A stretch of 64,000 bases of DNA from Neckera pumila (Eukaryota > Streptophyta > Bryopsida > Hypnales > Neckeraceae), in contig OZ018409.1 in NCBI GenBank assembly GCA_963969595.1, positions 9,314,520-9,378,519 on the forward strand, written 5' to 3'. Of the stretch, positions 32,977-43,915 are shown piece by piece. Under the pieces are notes generated by a model, which saw only the letters and a program-made list of their open reading frames with translations, had not been told where the DNA came from and ran no database searches. The position numbers and the translations under genes were made by a program. The stretch's first letter is position 1. The number at the start of each line of letters is the position of its first letter.

Positions 32977-33904
32977 TTAACCCCTAAAGTCCCAAGGCAT
33001 TTTTTTGTCAAAAACAACTCAAAATTGCCAGTTCTGCATTCATCTAAGAAAAAGGAAAAAATAATTTTTTTTAGAATCTAACCATAGGATCTTGTACTAA
33101 ACTTATCTTAGATCATGTGGTAAAAATTTCATAAATTCTGACCGTACAGATTAGAAAAAATTAGCACTCAAAGTTGGAAAATTTTGATTTTTTGAACATT
33201 GACTTGCAATTTCAGATGAATTTGACCTTCATTTGTAAAAAGAATTTGCACCATGGGCTTCGAATTTCATTTTTTTTATGTTGAATAATTGAGTTGAAAA
33301 TCTAAAATAAAAAATTCCAAAAAAATACACATGATTTTCATTCTTTAAAAAATTGTTAAGTAGAAGTAGGTCTAAGATTGAAAGTCAAACTAAACTGTCA
33401 ATAGCTCTAAGATGGGATTAAAACTCTATAATCCCAATGGTGATATATTTTCAGCAAGCAAACTTAGATGTGTCGAACAATTTTTTATGAAAAATTGTGA
33501 AAACTGCATTAAAAAATGAGTCCTGCAAGTTATTTTTTCAAGAAGATGCTCTAATTGCCCCCAAAATAAGATTGTCCATAACTTTCACATAACAAATCCA
33601 AATGGAATGACTAAAAGCTTTCCAAGTAGACAAAAACACAATCTATGAGAAAATAATTTTTCAAATTTAAAAAAAAAAAATTGTGTGAGAAGATTTTTGC
33701 CCGCCGCACCAAAAAAGAACACCTTTTGTGCCATAATTTTTGCTCCCAAACACCGATTGAAATTAAAATTATATTCCCATAAAGCTAATGTGTTTTTCTA
33801 TTTTCACAAAATATTTCAGAAAATAATGATGAATATTGAAGCCGTAGTAGCCTGCCCGAAATCCATTTTGTCCCCCAAGGGAACAATGCGACTTTAGGCG
33901 TTAA
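32977..33904 (-). mobile_element. TTAA-flanked non-autonomous element, subfamily 1 (928 bp)
   Basis: It is bounded by TTAA at 32977-32980 and 33901-33904. It is the reverse orientation of 15880-16806, with the same order of landmarks: CAAAATTGCCAGTT, CATAGGATCTTGTAC, CAAGTTATTTTTTCAAGAAG, CTGCCCGAAATCC. The right end is slightly altered (TTTAGGCGTTAA instead of TTTAGGGGTTAA). Confidence 0.85.
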
Positions 33905-34175
33905 GGTGAAACACCTAAAAGCATCAAAATAAAAAATTCTGCATAATTGCAAGCTGCCTTCTTCTGTAAGAGAAATATTATTCTCCTATTAGCAAATCAA
34001 AATCCTAGATTAATAAAAAAAATAAAACATATAAAAAACTGGAACCGCCCATGTCAATTCTATAATTTTTCAAAGTGGAAAATGTATAGACTACTAAAAA
34101 CCACCCTAGACTTGCCTACTGCTGACGTCATTTAGCGCCACTCATTACAAAGCCAGAAAAGGCATTTTGGAGCTC

Positions 34176-35094
34176 TTAACCCTTGAAGGACCAAACAACG
34201 TTTTTTTGGCAACATAGCAATTTTGGATTGCTCACTATGAATGGAAATTTTATTTTTTATCTTTGAAAATTTATACAATGTGTGCTCAAAAAGTAGCTTT
34301 AAGGCCCAACAGTTTTCAAAACTTTTGACTACATAGTTAAAAAGTTATTGGATGATATGTCATTTTCAATGGTCGGTGGGCAATTCTAAATTTTTCTGAA
34401 AAAACACTTTTTCAAAAATAAAAAATTGAAATTGGTTTTTTAGATTTATATGCATGAAGAAAGCTTTGAATGATTCCATTTTGATTTAGGAGATAAAATT
34501 TATGAGGTGTCCAAGTTTGCGGGCAGTTATAGATTCTTTATTCTAAAATAAACTTTGGAGACCTTTACTTAACTCAATTTTAATACTTTTTGAAAATAAT
34601 AAAAGCATAGGATGTTTATTTTATATTACAACATTACAACCGTTCGGATTGATATTTTTCAATTCCGTAATTGAATTCTTGACAATTTAGTGTTTTGAAT
34701 CATTCTCTACTTCTTTCTACAACCTATTTTTTTCCTATATGTTGTACAATTGCAAATGATCTGAAATTTTTCAAGCATGTAGCCAACTTGCATTGAAGAA
34801 TGAATTCAAATAGTAACCTCCATTTTGGAAATTTTACATTTATGTGAAGTGTAGCTGTCTGTTTTTTCGCAGGGCCAAAAAAAAGGCTATTGTTAATTCA
34901 AATGCTAATATCTTGCAATCTACAAGGTGGAAAATTCTGAAATTTTTTCTGCATATTCTCAAACAAGCTTACTACAAGATTTTAAAGTTACATGTGTCTA
35001 AAATTTTTTTTTTTCTAAAAATTGGTATTTGTACTAAAATGGCAGTTTTGGAGCTATTTTGGTGAAAACATAGTCTTTGACCTTTAGGGATTAA
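34176..35094 (+). mobile_element. TTAA-flanked non-autonomous element, subfamily 2 (919 bp)
   Basis: It is bounded by TTAA at 34176-34179 and 35091-35094. Its left end, TTAACCCTTGAAGGACC, resembles the ends of the elements at 5234 and 63739, while the rest follows 31580-32510. Shared words include AAGGCCCAACAGTTTTCA, TCATTCTCTACTTCTTTCTAC and CTTGCAATCTACA. Confidence 0.86.
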
Positions 35095-37300
35095 ACCGTG
35101 CCAAAATTGATTACAATTTGACTCCAAGTAATTGGTGGCACTCCGTGTTGGTAGTTTGTGGTGACCTTGTTATTTAAATGACAAAGTGGCAAATCCTAAT
35201 ATAGTCTTAAACATAAGCAAATTTGCTCAATAATCACAAATGACATGTTCCTTTTATATTGCTCATATGGCTTCAAGTACACCATCATTATATTCTTAGC
35301 GTCAAATGACAATTTTAATGACAATGTATTATTAAATTAAAGTGCTTTTATTAGATGTGCCAAAAAATACACGGATAGTTTTAGGTGCTTTCACCTTACC
35401 ACAAATGTGGAGAGGTTAAAAAGATTGCAATTTTGTTTGAGTTTAACCTCTAAAGGATTTGGAGGACCAACAAAGTACTAGAACAACTTTGAAACATCAA
35501 AAGCACAAATGAAATGACCATATTTGGCTTTTATACAAACTACAAACAAATCTATATATGTATATGTATATATACATATTTGTATAAGGTAATGATGCAA
35601 ATTGCCTATTTTTTTATAAAAAATAAAATAACATATATGTATCTTTTATAGCCATTTTGTGACCATATATTAATATTTTGAGAAAAACTTTGGTATGAAA
35701 TAGTACTACCGAGTACAATTAGAATTTTAGAAATAAAATAAAATAATCTAATTCAATTGTTTTATCTATTCATTGTACACATGTACAAAGGTTGGTCTTG
35801 GTTCTTTTTGGGAGAATAAATGTTACTTCAAGTAGAATGAATGTCATACATCAAGGATATTTGGCACTTTATATGTAATGAAGGTTGGTATTCTCACATG
35901 TAATCATAAGTTGTATTTATACACAATCCTTTCTACCAGTACAAAAGAAATTTAATAATCCATTTTTAAAATGCAAAATTGTATTGTTTAGAAGAACAAA
36001 GTAATTCAAAAATCTCTCATATAAAATGAGAATTTGTATTCAATGAAATAATAAAAAGAATTTGAAATAGTTCCCTACTAAAAGATGAATTCAATGAAAA
36101 TTTGATGGTAGTTTAGTTTTTTAATAATATATTTCATAAAAAAAAATTATAGCATGAACTATATATAATATTATTTTTAATCCTTGTGTTTGCACTAAAA
36201 ATATAAGTCTTTATTCATGTATTAAAAAATTGACAAAGTCTACAAAATTATGATGTAAAGATAAGTTGAAATTAAATTTCATTCAATGAAAAATATTAAC
36301 TACTTTATTTCAGTATCCATTTCACATGGAAAGGTAATAATACAATTTTGTATTATATTCTAAATGGCTTACCTCAACCTTTGAGTGTAAACAACTTTTT
36401 GACTGCTTTAGAAATTTCAAATTGAATACAAAATTGGCATGACATTCATAAGATTGCTTTACGGGTAATAAGGATAGTATTTTTTGTTTAGGTCTATGAA
36501 CCTTATTAATAGAATTGAATGCAATACATATATGTCCTCTTTCTTTGATGCAATTTTCTACAAGGTTTGAACCTAAGATATAACTCTATAACAATTGAAT
36601 ATCTAATTTTTAAACTTTCAATTCAATTTTGGTGAAGAAATTAAAAGAATTGAGCTTTCATGATGGAAAAATTAGAATATATCCAACTATCAAATTTATA
36701 TATATTTTGAGAATATTTCATGTTGAATACACATTTGAATAGAGTATTACAACACATCTAGTTGTAGAAAAATGTCATGTTATGTCTTCTGTAATAAGTG
36801 CAATTTCTAGCTCATAATCAATCCATGGTGATTTTTTAGATTACAAATTGTCTTATTAGATCCAATTTACACCAAAAATGAAGGGGCCAAAAAATTGAGA
36901 AGTCTCCCTCTCTAAGCCTCCTTCTTTGCCATTGAGAAATCTTCCAGTGTTTTTTAATTGGCTAATTTCTCGTGTGCTCTACCAAAAACATTATTGTGCT
37001 AAAAGTACATAGAAGAAATAAACAAAAAATTGAGATTTTGAGCAGATTTTCACACTTCATTCACGAAAAGTGGCAATTCCATGTATTCATCCAAATTGCA
37101 ACTAGCATCCATCTGCTATAAAGTTTTCATCCAGTAGCAGGTATATAACCTGGGCTGTTGATGATTTGCAGTGGCAGCTACATCTGAGAGCTGGGACTAG
37201 CAAGGATTTGGAGTTAGGTTTGCTATGAAAGGAGTGGTTCATTTAGCATCTTTGTTGCTCCTTGATTATGATTATTAGCATTAACTCTCCTACTTTGTTT
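35095..37300. other. AT-rich gene desert
   Basis: No family signature is seen. A lone terminus-like phrase, TTAACCTCTAAAGGATTTGG, at about 35443 has no visible partner and may be a decayed TTAA-element end. A short palindromic TATATGTATATGTATATATACATAT run lies near 35555-35580. Confidence 0.45.
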
Positions 37301-37845
37301 CCTGCTGGGAATTAAATGCCTTGCCCTCTTATTGCCATAGTTGCCTTCCCTTCAACCTGACACTCTCAAGAATAGCAATGTTGGTTCGGGAATCATTATT
37401 TGGTGTCCCTTGTTGTTCACTTTGACTACAGGAATAAGATCTCTTGAATTTGGAGGCGCCACTTCCTATTGCGGTCAAAGTCTTGAAGGCGCATTTGTCT
37501 CCTGTATTCACTGCAATCTAAACTGGAAGCTTCAAGGTTGCAATTCAATGGCACTTCAATATTGTAAATTTAATTGCTGTCTACTTTTGCAAACTTGTGC
37601 CTTTGCGGGGTTTTCCCTTGCTTTGCATTGTTTAGCATCAATTTTTATTGCGAAATATTCACCCATTGTTTGCATCAACCAACCTTCTTGCTTTTGTTTC
37701 CTGCACTTGCTTTTGTTGTTTTGGATTGCTGCTGCACGTTGCGCTTGTTTCTATCCATTGCGCTTGTTCTCGGTACTGTTTGTTTCTAGTACTGCTGGGT
37801 GGAGTGTTTCGGGTGCAAGTTTAGAATAGTGCTACGGCACCGTGC

Positions 37846-39540
37846 TTGAAATTGCTGGATAATTTTAAGGTGTGCTATTTTGGATCCAATCACAATAGCA
37901 ATGGCTTAAGCAAATACTTGTTGCTGAATCCTTCTCCCAGTGTAGGCAATGTTGGAACCAACGAGGAAGTAACTCACGCCTCTAAGATGCAATTGTTGCA
38001 GTTCCTCTTACACTCAACAAAATGTTCGCCTTCCGAAAAAAGTGTTTTGTCACCTAAAGTTGCCAATCTTGTGCTAAGCAATGGTGAGGGTCTTGTCAAC
38101 AGCAAGAAGAAGAAAATTACGGGTGCCATGTGCTAGAAAAGGAGGAAGACCGCCTTGAGTGTCATAATGTGGAAGTGGCAAGAAGTTTGGGATTGTAAGT
38201 TCACCATAGCAGAGGGGGAGTTTAATTTTATTGGTGTTGTTTAGACCACCATTACAAGGAAGAGAAAGATCATAGTGCCAAAAGCAGATAGTTTGAGGAA
38301 GCACAAAGGAAAACGAACGTGCAAGGAGGACGGGGTGTTGTTTGTACATTTGGAAAAGGGTCACTCTTTATAAAACCAGACTACAAGCACCTCAAATTAT
38401 TGAAGCCCTAGGCAAGCTGCAAGCTTGGCGGCACTATTATAGAGTAACTGGCTTCAAATTTGGAGGGCAAACTCAAATGAAAGTCAGTGCAATGCTTAAC
38501 CTTGTTTCAAATTCTAAATCATGATCATCCTATATGTGACTACAAGAGAGAGTAAAATTTACTGAAGCATCTTAAAGTGAAAAGCATGCGTAGAAAGCAT
38601 TGGTCTGAGACTATTGGGTGGAAAATGAGCTAGCACTTGCACAATTGTGTTATGTCTGCTTTGAAGGCCGTCATCTGGTCTACTAGATTTGTATCCATCA
38701 GCGCCAACAAGGTAACTGTCATTGATAATGCGTCTTGGGTAGGGGTCTATGTGTATGCCATGGAATTGTGGGAAAGAGTCCTTCATTTGCTTCACTTGTT
38801 GTGTGCATTGAATAGCGGCATTGTTGATTATCTTACCCGTGAAGAGGTTGCTACAAAACTGATTCCTTTTGGTGCTGATGGCATTTCAATTTTTTAGGGC
38901 CCTAAAACTAGAGTCACCGCGCAAATTTGGGAGAAATGGGCCCCTTTTAGCCTCAATACAAGTTGCGCAAGTTACAGGATCAAATTGGTAGTGAAAATAA
39001 TATCCAATTATCCAATGGTGAATTTCTTGGAAAGCCTTTTCTAAAGCATTTACTCTTACTTTTGTTGTAGCAGCAAGCGTCACTTTGAATTGCAAAGCTA
39101 GCCGATCTCATAGAAACTAAGGGGAACAAGATACTATTGAATGTAAAGATGCGGTGGATTTTGATGAGAAGTCCTACTCAGCGGATAATGACGGAGTACA
39201 AAATGCTTTTGGTGAAGATGGGAGTCGACATGGTCTAGAGGTCCTGGACAAAGAGCAGATGTTGCGGCTGTCACGATGTTTGATATCCAACTAATGTTGA
39301 GGTCTTATTGTGTTTGGCATGCTTCATTTCCATGTTAAATATTGTGCATTATTTGATTAAACTTTTCCAAAGCCGTAATATATTTGTGTGTGACTTTGTG
39401 CAATCCGTGAAGGTTTGTCAAGATGATTTGATTAGGATGTTTATCGATGCCTCCACAACTTTCAGCACAACAAACTTTAAGCTATAAAATGACCTAATAA
39501 GCTTGAAGTCTATTACCATTCTCTGGAATGGCAGCAGTTG
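37846..39540 (+). pseudogene. hAT-like transposase pseudogene, N-terminal and central part
   Basis: Plus-strand remnants in several frames resemble a plant zinc-finger/hAT transposase-derived family that I recognise by its phrasing, not by a search. Recognisable blocks in order: ALKAVIWSTRFVSISANKVTVIDNASW (38652-38732), EEVATKLIPFGADGISIF then a stop then GPKTRVTAQIWEKWAPF (to about 38946), KLADLIETKGNKILLNVKMRWI (39094-39160) and FVCDFVQSVKVCQDDLIRMF (39382-39441). Upstream (37846-38400) lies a lower-confidence N-terminal part with basic segments. Frameshifts near 38945 and 39200 and stops at 38896-38898 and 39475 make it dead. Further C-terminal matches appear after 41170. Domain naming is by memory of the family. 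Confidence 0.65.
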
Positions 39541-39985
39541 TCTAACGACAATGGGGTCTGCTACCTGCTGTTCAAACTTTGCATTAGATGAAAAATGAGG
39601 CCGCCGGAGGTGCTCTATAGCCCTCCAAGGACCTCTTGGATTGGATTTTTTAGGGCTTTATAATCTTTTTACCTCTACCCGTCCACTAGCAGTTTCATTG
39701 TCAAATGCTCAACAATAGTTTAAAATCCAAAAACAAAAGACTAAAAAATCAGAGTTAAGCTACTTTAATGCACCTTAACCTTGATTTTTTTAATACTTTT
39801 AACAATTTGTATTTAATATCAAATTTTGCCAAAATGAGAAATCCTTGACATTAATTTGTGAGTTACAAGATGAAAAGAGGAAGTCTTTATGGAATTGGAA
39901 TTGTGGTAAGGTTCATTTCCCATGTGGAATATGTATCTTCACTCATTCGACAAATCTTATTACTCACAAATTAAATTCATTTTGG

Positions 39986-40072
39986 TTTCAAATAATCCAA
40001 ATTAAGTGGCTATTGAAGCTAGTTGCCTTTGGCAAATAGCTTCAATAGCCACTTAATTTGGATTATTTGAAA
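39986..40072. repeat. Near-perfect hairpin, 36-bp perfect outer stem
   Basis: Bases 39986-40021 are the exact reverse complement of 40037-40072. The loop continues the pairing after one mismatch (GTTGCC with GGCAAA), leaving only three unpaired bases. The absence of other mismatches implies recent origin or selection. It lies between the two parts of the hAT-like pseudogene. Confidence 0.88.
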
Positions 40073-40081
40073 TTTGATTTA

Positions 40082-40157
40082 TTTCAATGAAGTCAAATTA
40101 AATCCAATTAAGCCAAATTTTGTGGCTTGATGAACTTCAATTTGACTTCATTGAAAA
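40082..40157. repeat. Second hairpin next to the 36-bp one
   Basis: TTCAATGAAGTCAAATT near 40083 pairs with AATTTGACTTCATTGAA near 40139. An inner stem, AAGCCA/TGGCTT, lies in the loop. The outer words recur close by, so the two hairpins could be parts of one foldback. Confidence 0.7.
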
Positions 40158-40217
40158 AATTAAATTTAAATATTGCTTGTAACATTAAAAACTACGGGTA
40201 CAATGGTCCATGTATAT

Positions 40218-40219
40218 AA

Positions 40220-40255
<36 letters not shown>

Positions 40256-40256
40256 C
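40218..40256 (+). repeat. (AAC)n microsatellite
   Basis: About twelve AAC units in an otherwise AT-rich stretch. Confidence 0.95.
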
Positions 40257-40864
40257 TGCAGATACATTATTCACAAAAATAGTCATGGCCTAACTATTTT
40301 CATGAAAGTCAGACCAGTTGACAACTCCTTGTGGCCACTTTAGCGAATGTTAGATCAACCTTTTAATATCTTGGTTTGGTCACTTTAGAGCAGCTCTCTA
40401 GGGACTCAAATTTTTTCTAATGGGTCACACGTATGTTTGGTGCATTGCCAAGACAAGCAGATTGGAGATCACATTTTTGTCATTGAGGAGTTTGCTCAAG
40501 TTTGACAAGGCATTATCCAAAGGCAACTTGCAAATAATTGAACTTTTCCTTTGCTCTCTGGCTTCCTTTTGTTTTCCATTTTTTTTATTCCATATTTTTT
40601 TTCTGACCTTTTTTTTACTTTACATGTTCTTGTTGTTATTCCATGTTTTTTCATTGTTTTTATACGTATCCTTTATTGTCGGATTCTTCTTTTACTATGT
40701 TCTTTTTACTAGTTTCATTTTTGTTTCTCCTTTGCTGTAAGTAGATTTGTTTTTAGTACATTGTAAGAGTTCAGATTGGCAGATCAAGTCTGAAGTCACA
40801 ATTTTGGGTCCTAGGTTTTACATCTAAAGGTTTTGATTTCCTTAATTTCAATTCTCATTTTCAA

Positions 40865-41085
40865 GTTGAGCGGTTACTTCAAATTCAAGGTGATAGGTTT
40901 GATTTGGTTCATGGTAAGAAGTTTGATTTGCTTCACAGTGACAATTTTCATTTGCTTCATAGTGAGAGATTGAGAGGTTTGATTTGCTTTAAGGTGAGAG
41001 ATTTCTTCAAGTTGAACAGTTTACATGTTTCTTTAAGTTTAGCGGTTGCTTGAATGGTGAGAGGTTTGATTTACTTTAAGTTTCC
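40865..41085 (+). repeat. Degenerate tandem repeat, about 30-bp unit
   Basis: Words GAGGTTTGATTTGCTT, GGTGAGAG and CAAGTTGAGCGGTT recur with spacing of about 28-35 bp. It is a decayed minisatellite next to the hAT remnant. Confidence 0.6.
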
Positions 41086-41169
41086 ATTTTTTTTTGCCAA
41101 ACTTGTTGTAAACTTCAAAAGTATTTGCAATGTGGCGCTGGATTGCTAATGGGTTGAATGTTTCCTTTA

Positions 41170-41430
41170 TGCAAAGGTTGTCCAATTACTGTCTGATGAA
41201 TTAGAGAAGAGGTTTCCACAGCAACACCTCATTTATGCTTTGGCATCATTTATTTGCAATATTAGAAGCAGAAAGGGGCGAAGAGAGTTTCCCTCAGCAC
41301 CTGTTAGTTCTCAAAGTCTTTTACTATCAAACAAAACTTTTGAACGCAGGGACGCCATACACTGCCTTGAAGATGCTTTCAGCGGTTCAGTTGGACAATC
41401 AGCAAGGTCTTTTAAGGTCATAATGAAGGT
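41170..41430 (+). pseudogene. hAT-like transposase pseudogene, C-terminal part
   Basis: The text reads LLSDELEKRFPQQHLIYAL in one frame, then continues as ESFPQHLLVLKVFYYQTKLLNAGT and LDNQQGLLRS in the next frame. These phrases follow the order expected for the C-terminal half of the pseudogene at 37846-39540. The 1.6 kb between the two parts contains hairpins and simple repeats and is probably inserted DNA or a repeat-filled intron. At least one frameshift (near 41265) is present. Confidence 0.5.
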
Positions 41431-41649
41431 TAATTGTGAAATAGTTTGTAAAGTGCCCCTAGACGTCAATCTTGTGATCAAATTGTGGTACATGTTGTCA
41501 GAGTCTTGGCATTTGAGTAAACACATATTGGAGTATGTCAAATTGGTTGAAATTGGTTGTTGTTTTGTGCTAAATAGTTGTAAGCTCCTAATTTGTCACT
41601 TGGAACTCATAGTTTTGTTTTGTTTTGAAATTTTGCCATTTTAGTTATA

Positions 41650-43609
41650 CTTATATAAAAAAAGTCCCTCCAAAAGTGTAAAATAAAAATAGGTATGTTA
41701 CATGCCAATATAGGATTTGATCCATAATAGAGTTTGATACCTAAAATAATCCAAATACCCACTTGTATGTAGGTTTTAATCTAAGGATTGGTAGAAATTA
41801 GAAGGTTTAAATGATATTGCCCAAGATAGCCTAATCCTACTAACACACGTGACTTACAATGGCTAAATTGGTTCGACGGAAGTCTAGTGAGATCTTTAGG
41901 TCAGTACCAAAAGATAGATTTCAGTTTCCCTGTTACATCAACGAAATAGTAGAAACCCCAATTATTAACTTCCAAAAATTATAACCTCAAGATGGACCTA
42001 TGAAGGAATCTACAATTGAAAAACGGTGATCTAGAGTTGGGATTATGCCAGGGGATTAAAAACAAAGTTGATTTGCTAAGATTCCCTTGTATGTGAAGAA
42101 GTTCCTGATTATCAATGCTTTATTAAAGAGGTACGATTTTATTCCCCTTCCTTGAACGTACAAAGTAAAAACATGAACTTGCACATCTTTTGTAAAATTC
42201 CAAAAGTGGTTCTACAAAAAGTTTAAAATTTTTTTGACTTTGAGAAATACCTCTTTTGGATGGTCAACCGCCCATATCTATAACAAAAAATTCCTAGAAA
42301 TTATCGATGTTGTGGTAAAATCTCATTGAAATTTAAGATAGGTTTTTTATGTCAATAATATGCCCGGACAAGTTTCAAGACATTCTAATAGCGGGAGGTA
42401 TCTGAATCGGCAAGATTCCTCCACACTTAGAACATGGAAGAATTTATGTGAATTGATCGACGTCCTAGGAGTACATGGATTTGGAACCAAGTCAACAAAG
42501 GATCTTTTCTTACTCCCTTGGACCTTACAAACAACCTTAGCTAGTCACTTCTTTCAAAAAAAAAAATTCTAAAAGTTAGATTTCTACCTTTTTTATTGTT
42601 CCAGCTGGGCGCTAGTTTTTTGTAATCTTTGGCAAAGGAAAAAAAGGTGGAAGGTTCTTCTTCTCTAAGAATGGCCTTTTGAAGCCAATGGCACAATCCT
42701 TTTGTGATTTAGAGTTAATCTCTAAAAGTTAGGATTTGGACTAGTATAGAGAATGAAAATCCTAAAAGATAAGGATGAATATCCTTGACAATTAAGATGA
42801 CAATTTTTGTGGATAATTTTATTTAGGATTAAATGAGAGGAGGTGGGTGCCCGAAAAGTTTATAAAAGGGCACCCATTTCTCTCTCAGAACACCCCCAAA
42901 ACTTGTACTTGGATCCGTTGAGTCCAATTTATATTGGATTTTTTGGCATTTTAGCCAAAGAACCTTGAACGGTGTTTTTGGAGCACTTTTGGTTTTATTA
43001 TTTGTGTTTTTCAAGATCTTGAAAGTCATGGAGGCCCTTTTAAGTATTGTGTATTCTTGTGTTCATTTTATGGTTTTGTCTCATGTTTATGTATATTTGT
43101 GAGTGGATTTTAACTTTTTCCTAATCTTAAAATAATTCTCCACCGTGATTTGGTGATGCCGCTTTGAGGGACCTTTAGTGTGAGTTTCTCAGTGAAACCA
43201 ACTGTGAGGTTGTACGAAGTTGTCCTATTGCATATTTTCTAATACGTGGTAGTGGATGGAAGATCTTTGTGAGTTTTTCTCTTGTAAACTAATCCTTACT
43301 GAAAAGAGCATCTATTGCCATGGGTTCCCCCTTGACAGTGGAGCTTTGAACCTCTTGGGTGTATGGTTCCTAGATTGAATATTAAAACCCGAAATAGGCG
43401 GCAGAGCTTTGAATCCATGAATTCTAGGAAATCTTAGATTTGCTATTAAAACTAAAGTCAATCACGGCGGAGCTTTGAACCCTCTAAGTGCTAGGCGTGA
43501 AGGCTTATTTCCAAATGGTCTTGGAAACAAGTTAAGGTTTAGCTTCCAAAAGTCCCAGTTAGTCTCTAGGTCCTAAATGCCTCCAAATCCGGAAATCTAA
43601 TTTGCATTG
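41650..43609. other. Intergenic stretch with a possible LTR-like block
   Basis: No recognised protein is present. Around 42830-42900 there is AGGAGGTGGGTGCCC, then a TATA-like TTTATAAAAG, then GGGCACCCATTTCTC. This inverted GGGTGCCC/GGGCACCC pair around a TATA box looks like a retroelement LTR promoter. From 43320 to 43500 the phrase GGAGCTTTGAACC recurs three times. I found no primer-binding site or paired LTR. Confidence 0.35.
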
Positions 43610-43915
43610 CATTGTGAGGAGAGCCCAAAGGCTCAACCAAGCTCCGGTCCCCATTAGAATTAAAGTCCGACAGCAGGAGCTCAAGCCATGAGGCTCAAGC
43701 CCCGACTTGGCGACCTCCAAAGGCCAAGCTATGAGGCAATCACCGACCCCAAAGGCCTAGGTTGTAAGCCCTGGCCCAATCCCAAAGGCCAAAGCCTAGG
43801 CTCCAACTTTTGAATGCCAAGCCATGAGGCCCACATCCAAGCCTTGACCTCTAAAGGCCAGCCACGAGGCCCTGATCCCAACTCCAAAGGCCAAAGCTGT
43901 GGAGCCCATGCCCTA
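43610..43915 (+). repeat. GC-rich degenerate minisatellite
   Basis: Words CCAAAGGCC, AAGCC(A/T)TGAGGC and GACC(C/T)(C/T)AAAGGCC recur about ten times, in a block far more GC-rich than its surroundings. No frame gives a convincing repeat protein. Confidence 0.7.

Noticed and set aside
40218..40256. Regular spacing suggesting a CRISPR-like array
   Set aside because: It is an AAC microsatellite without spacers. The tandem blocks at 26943 and 28290 also lack unique spacers, and the genome is eukaryotic.
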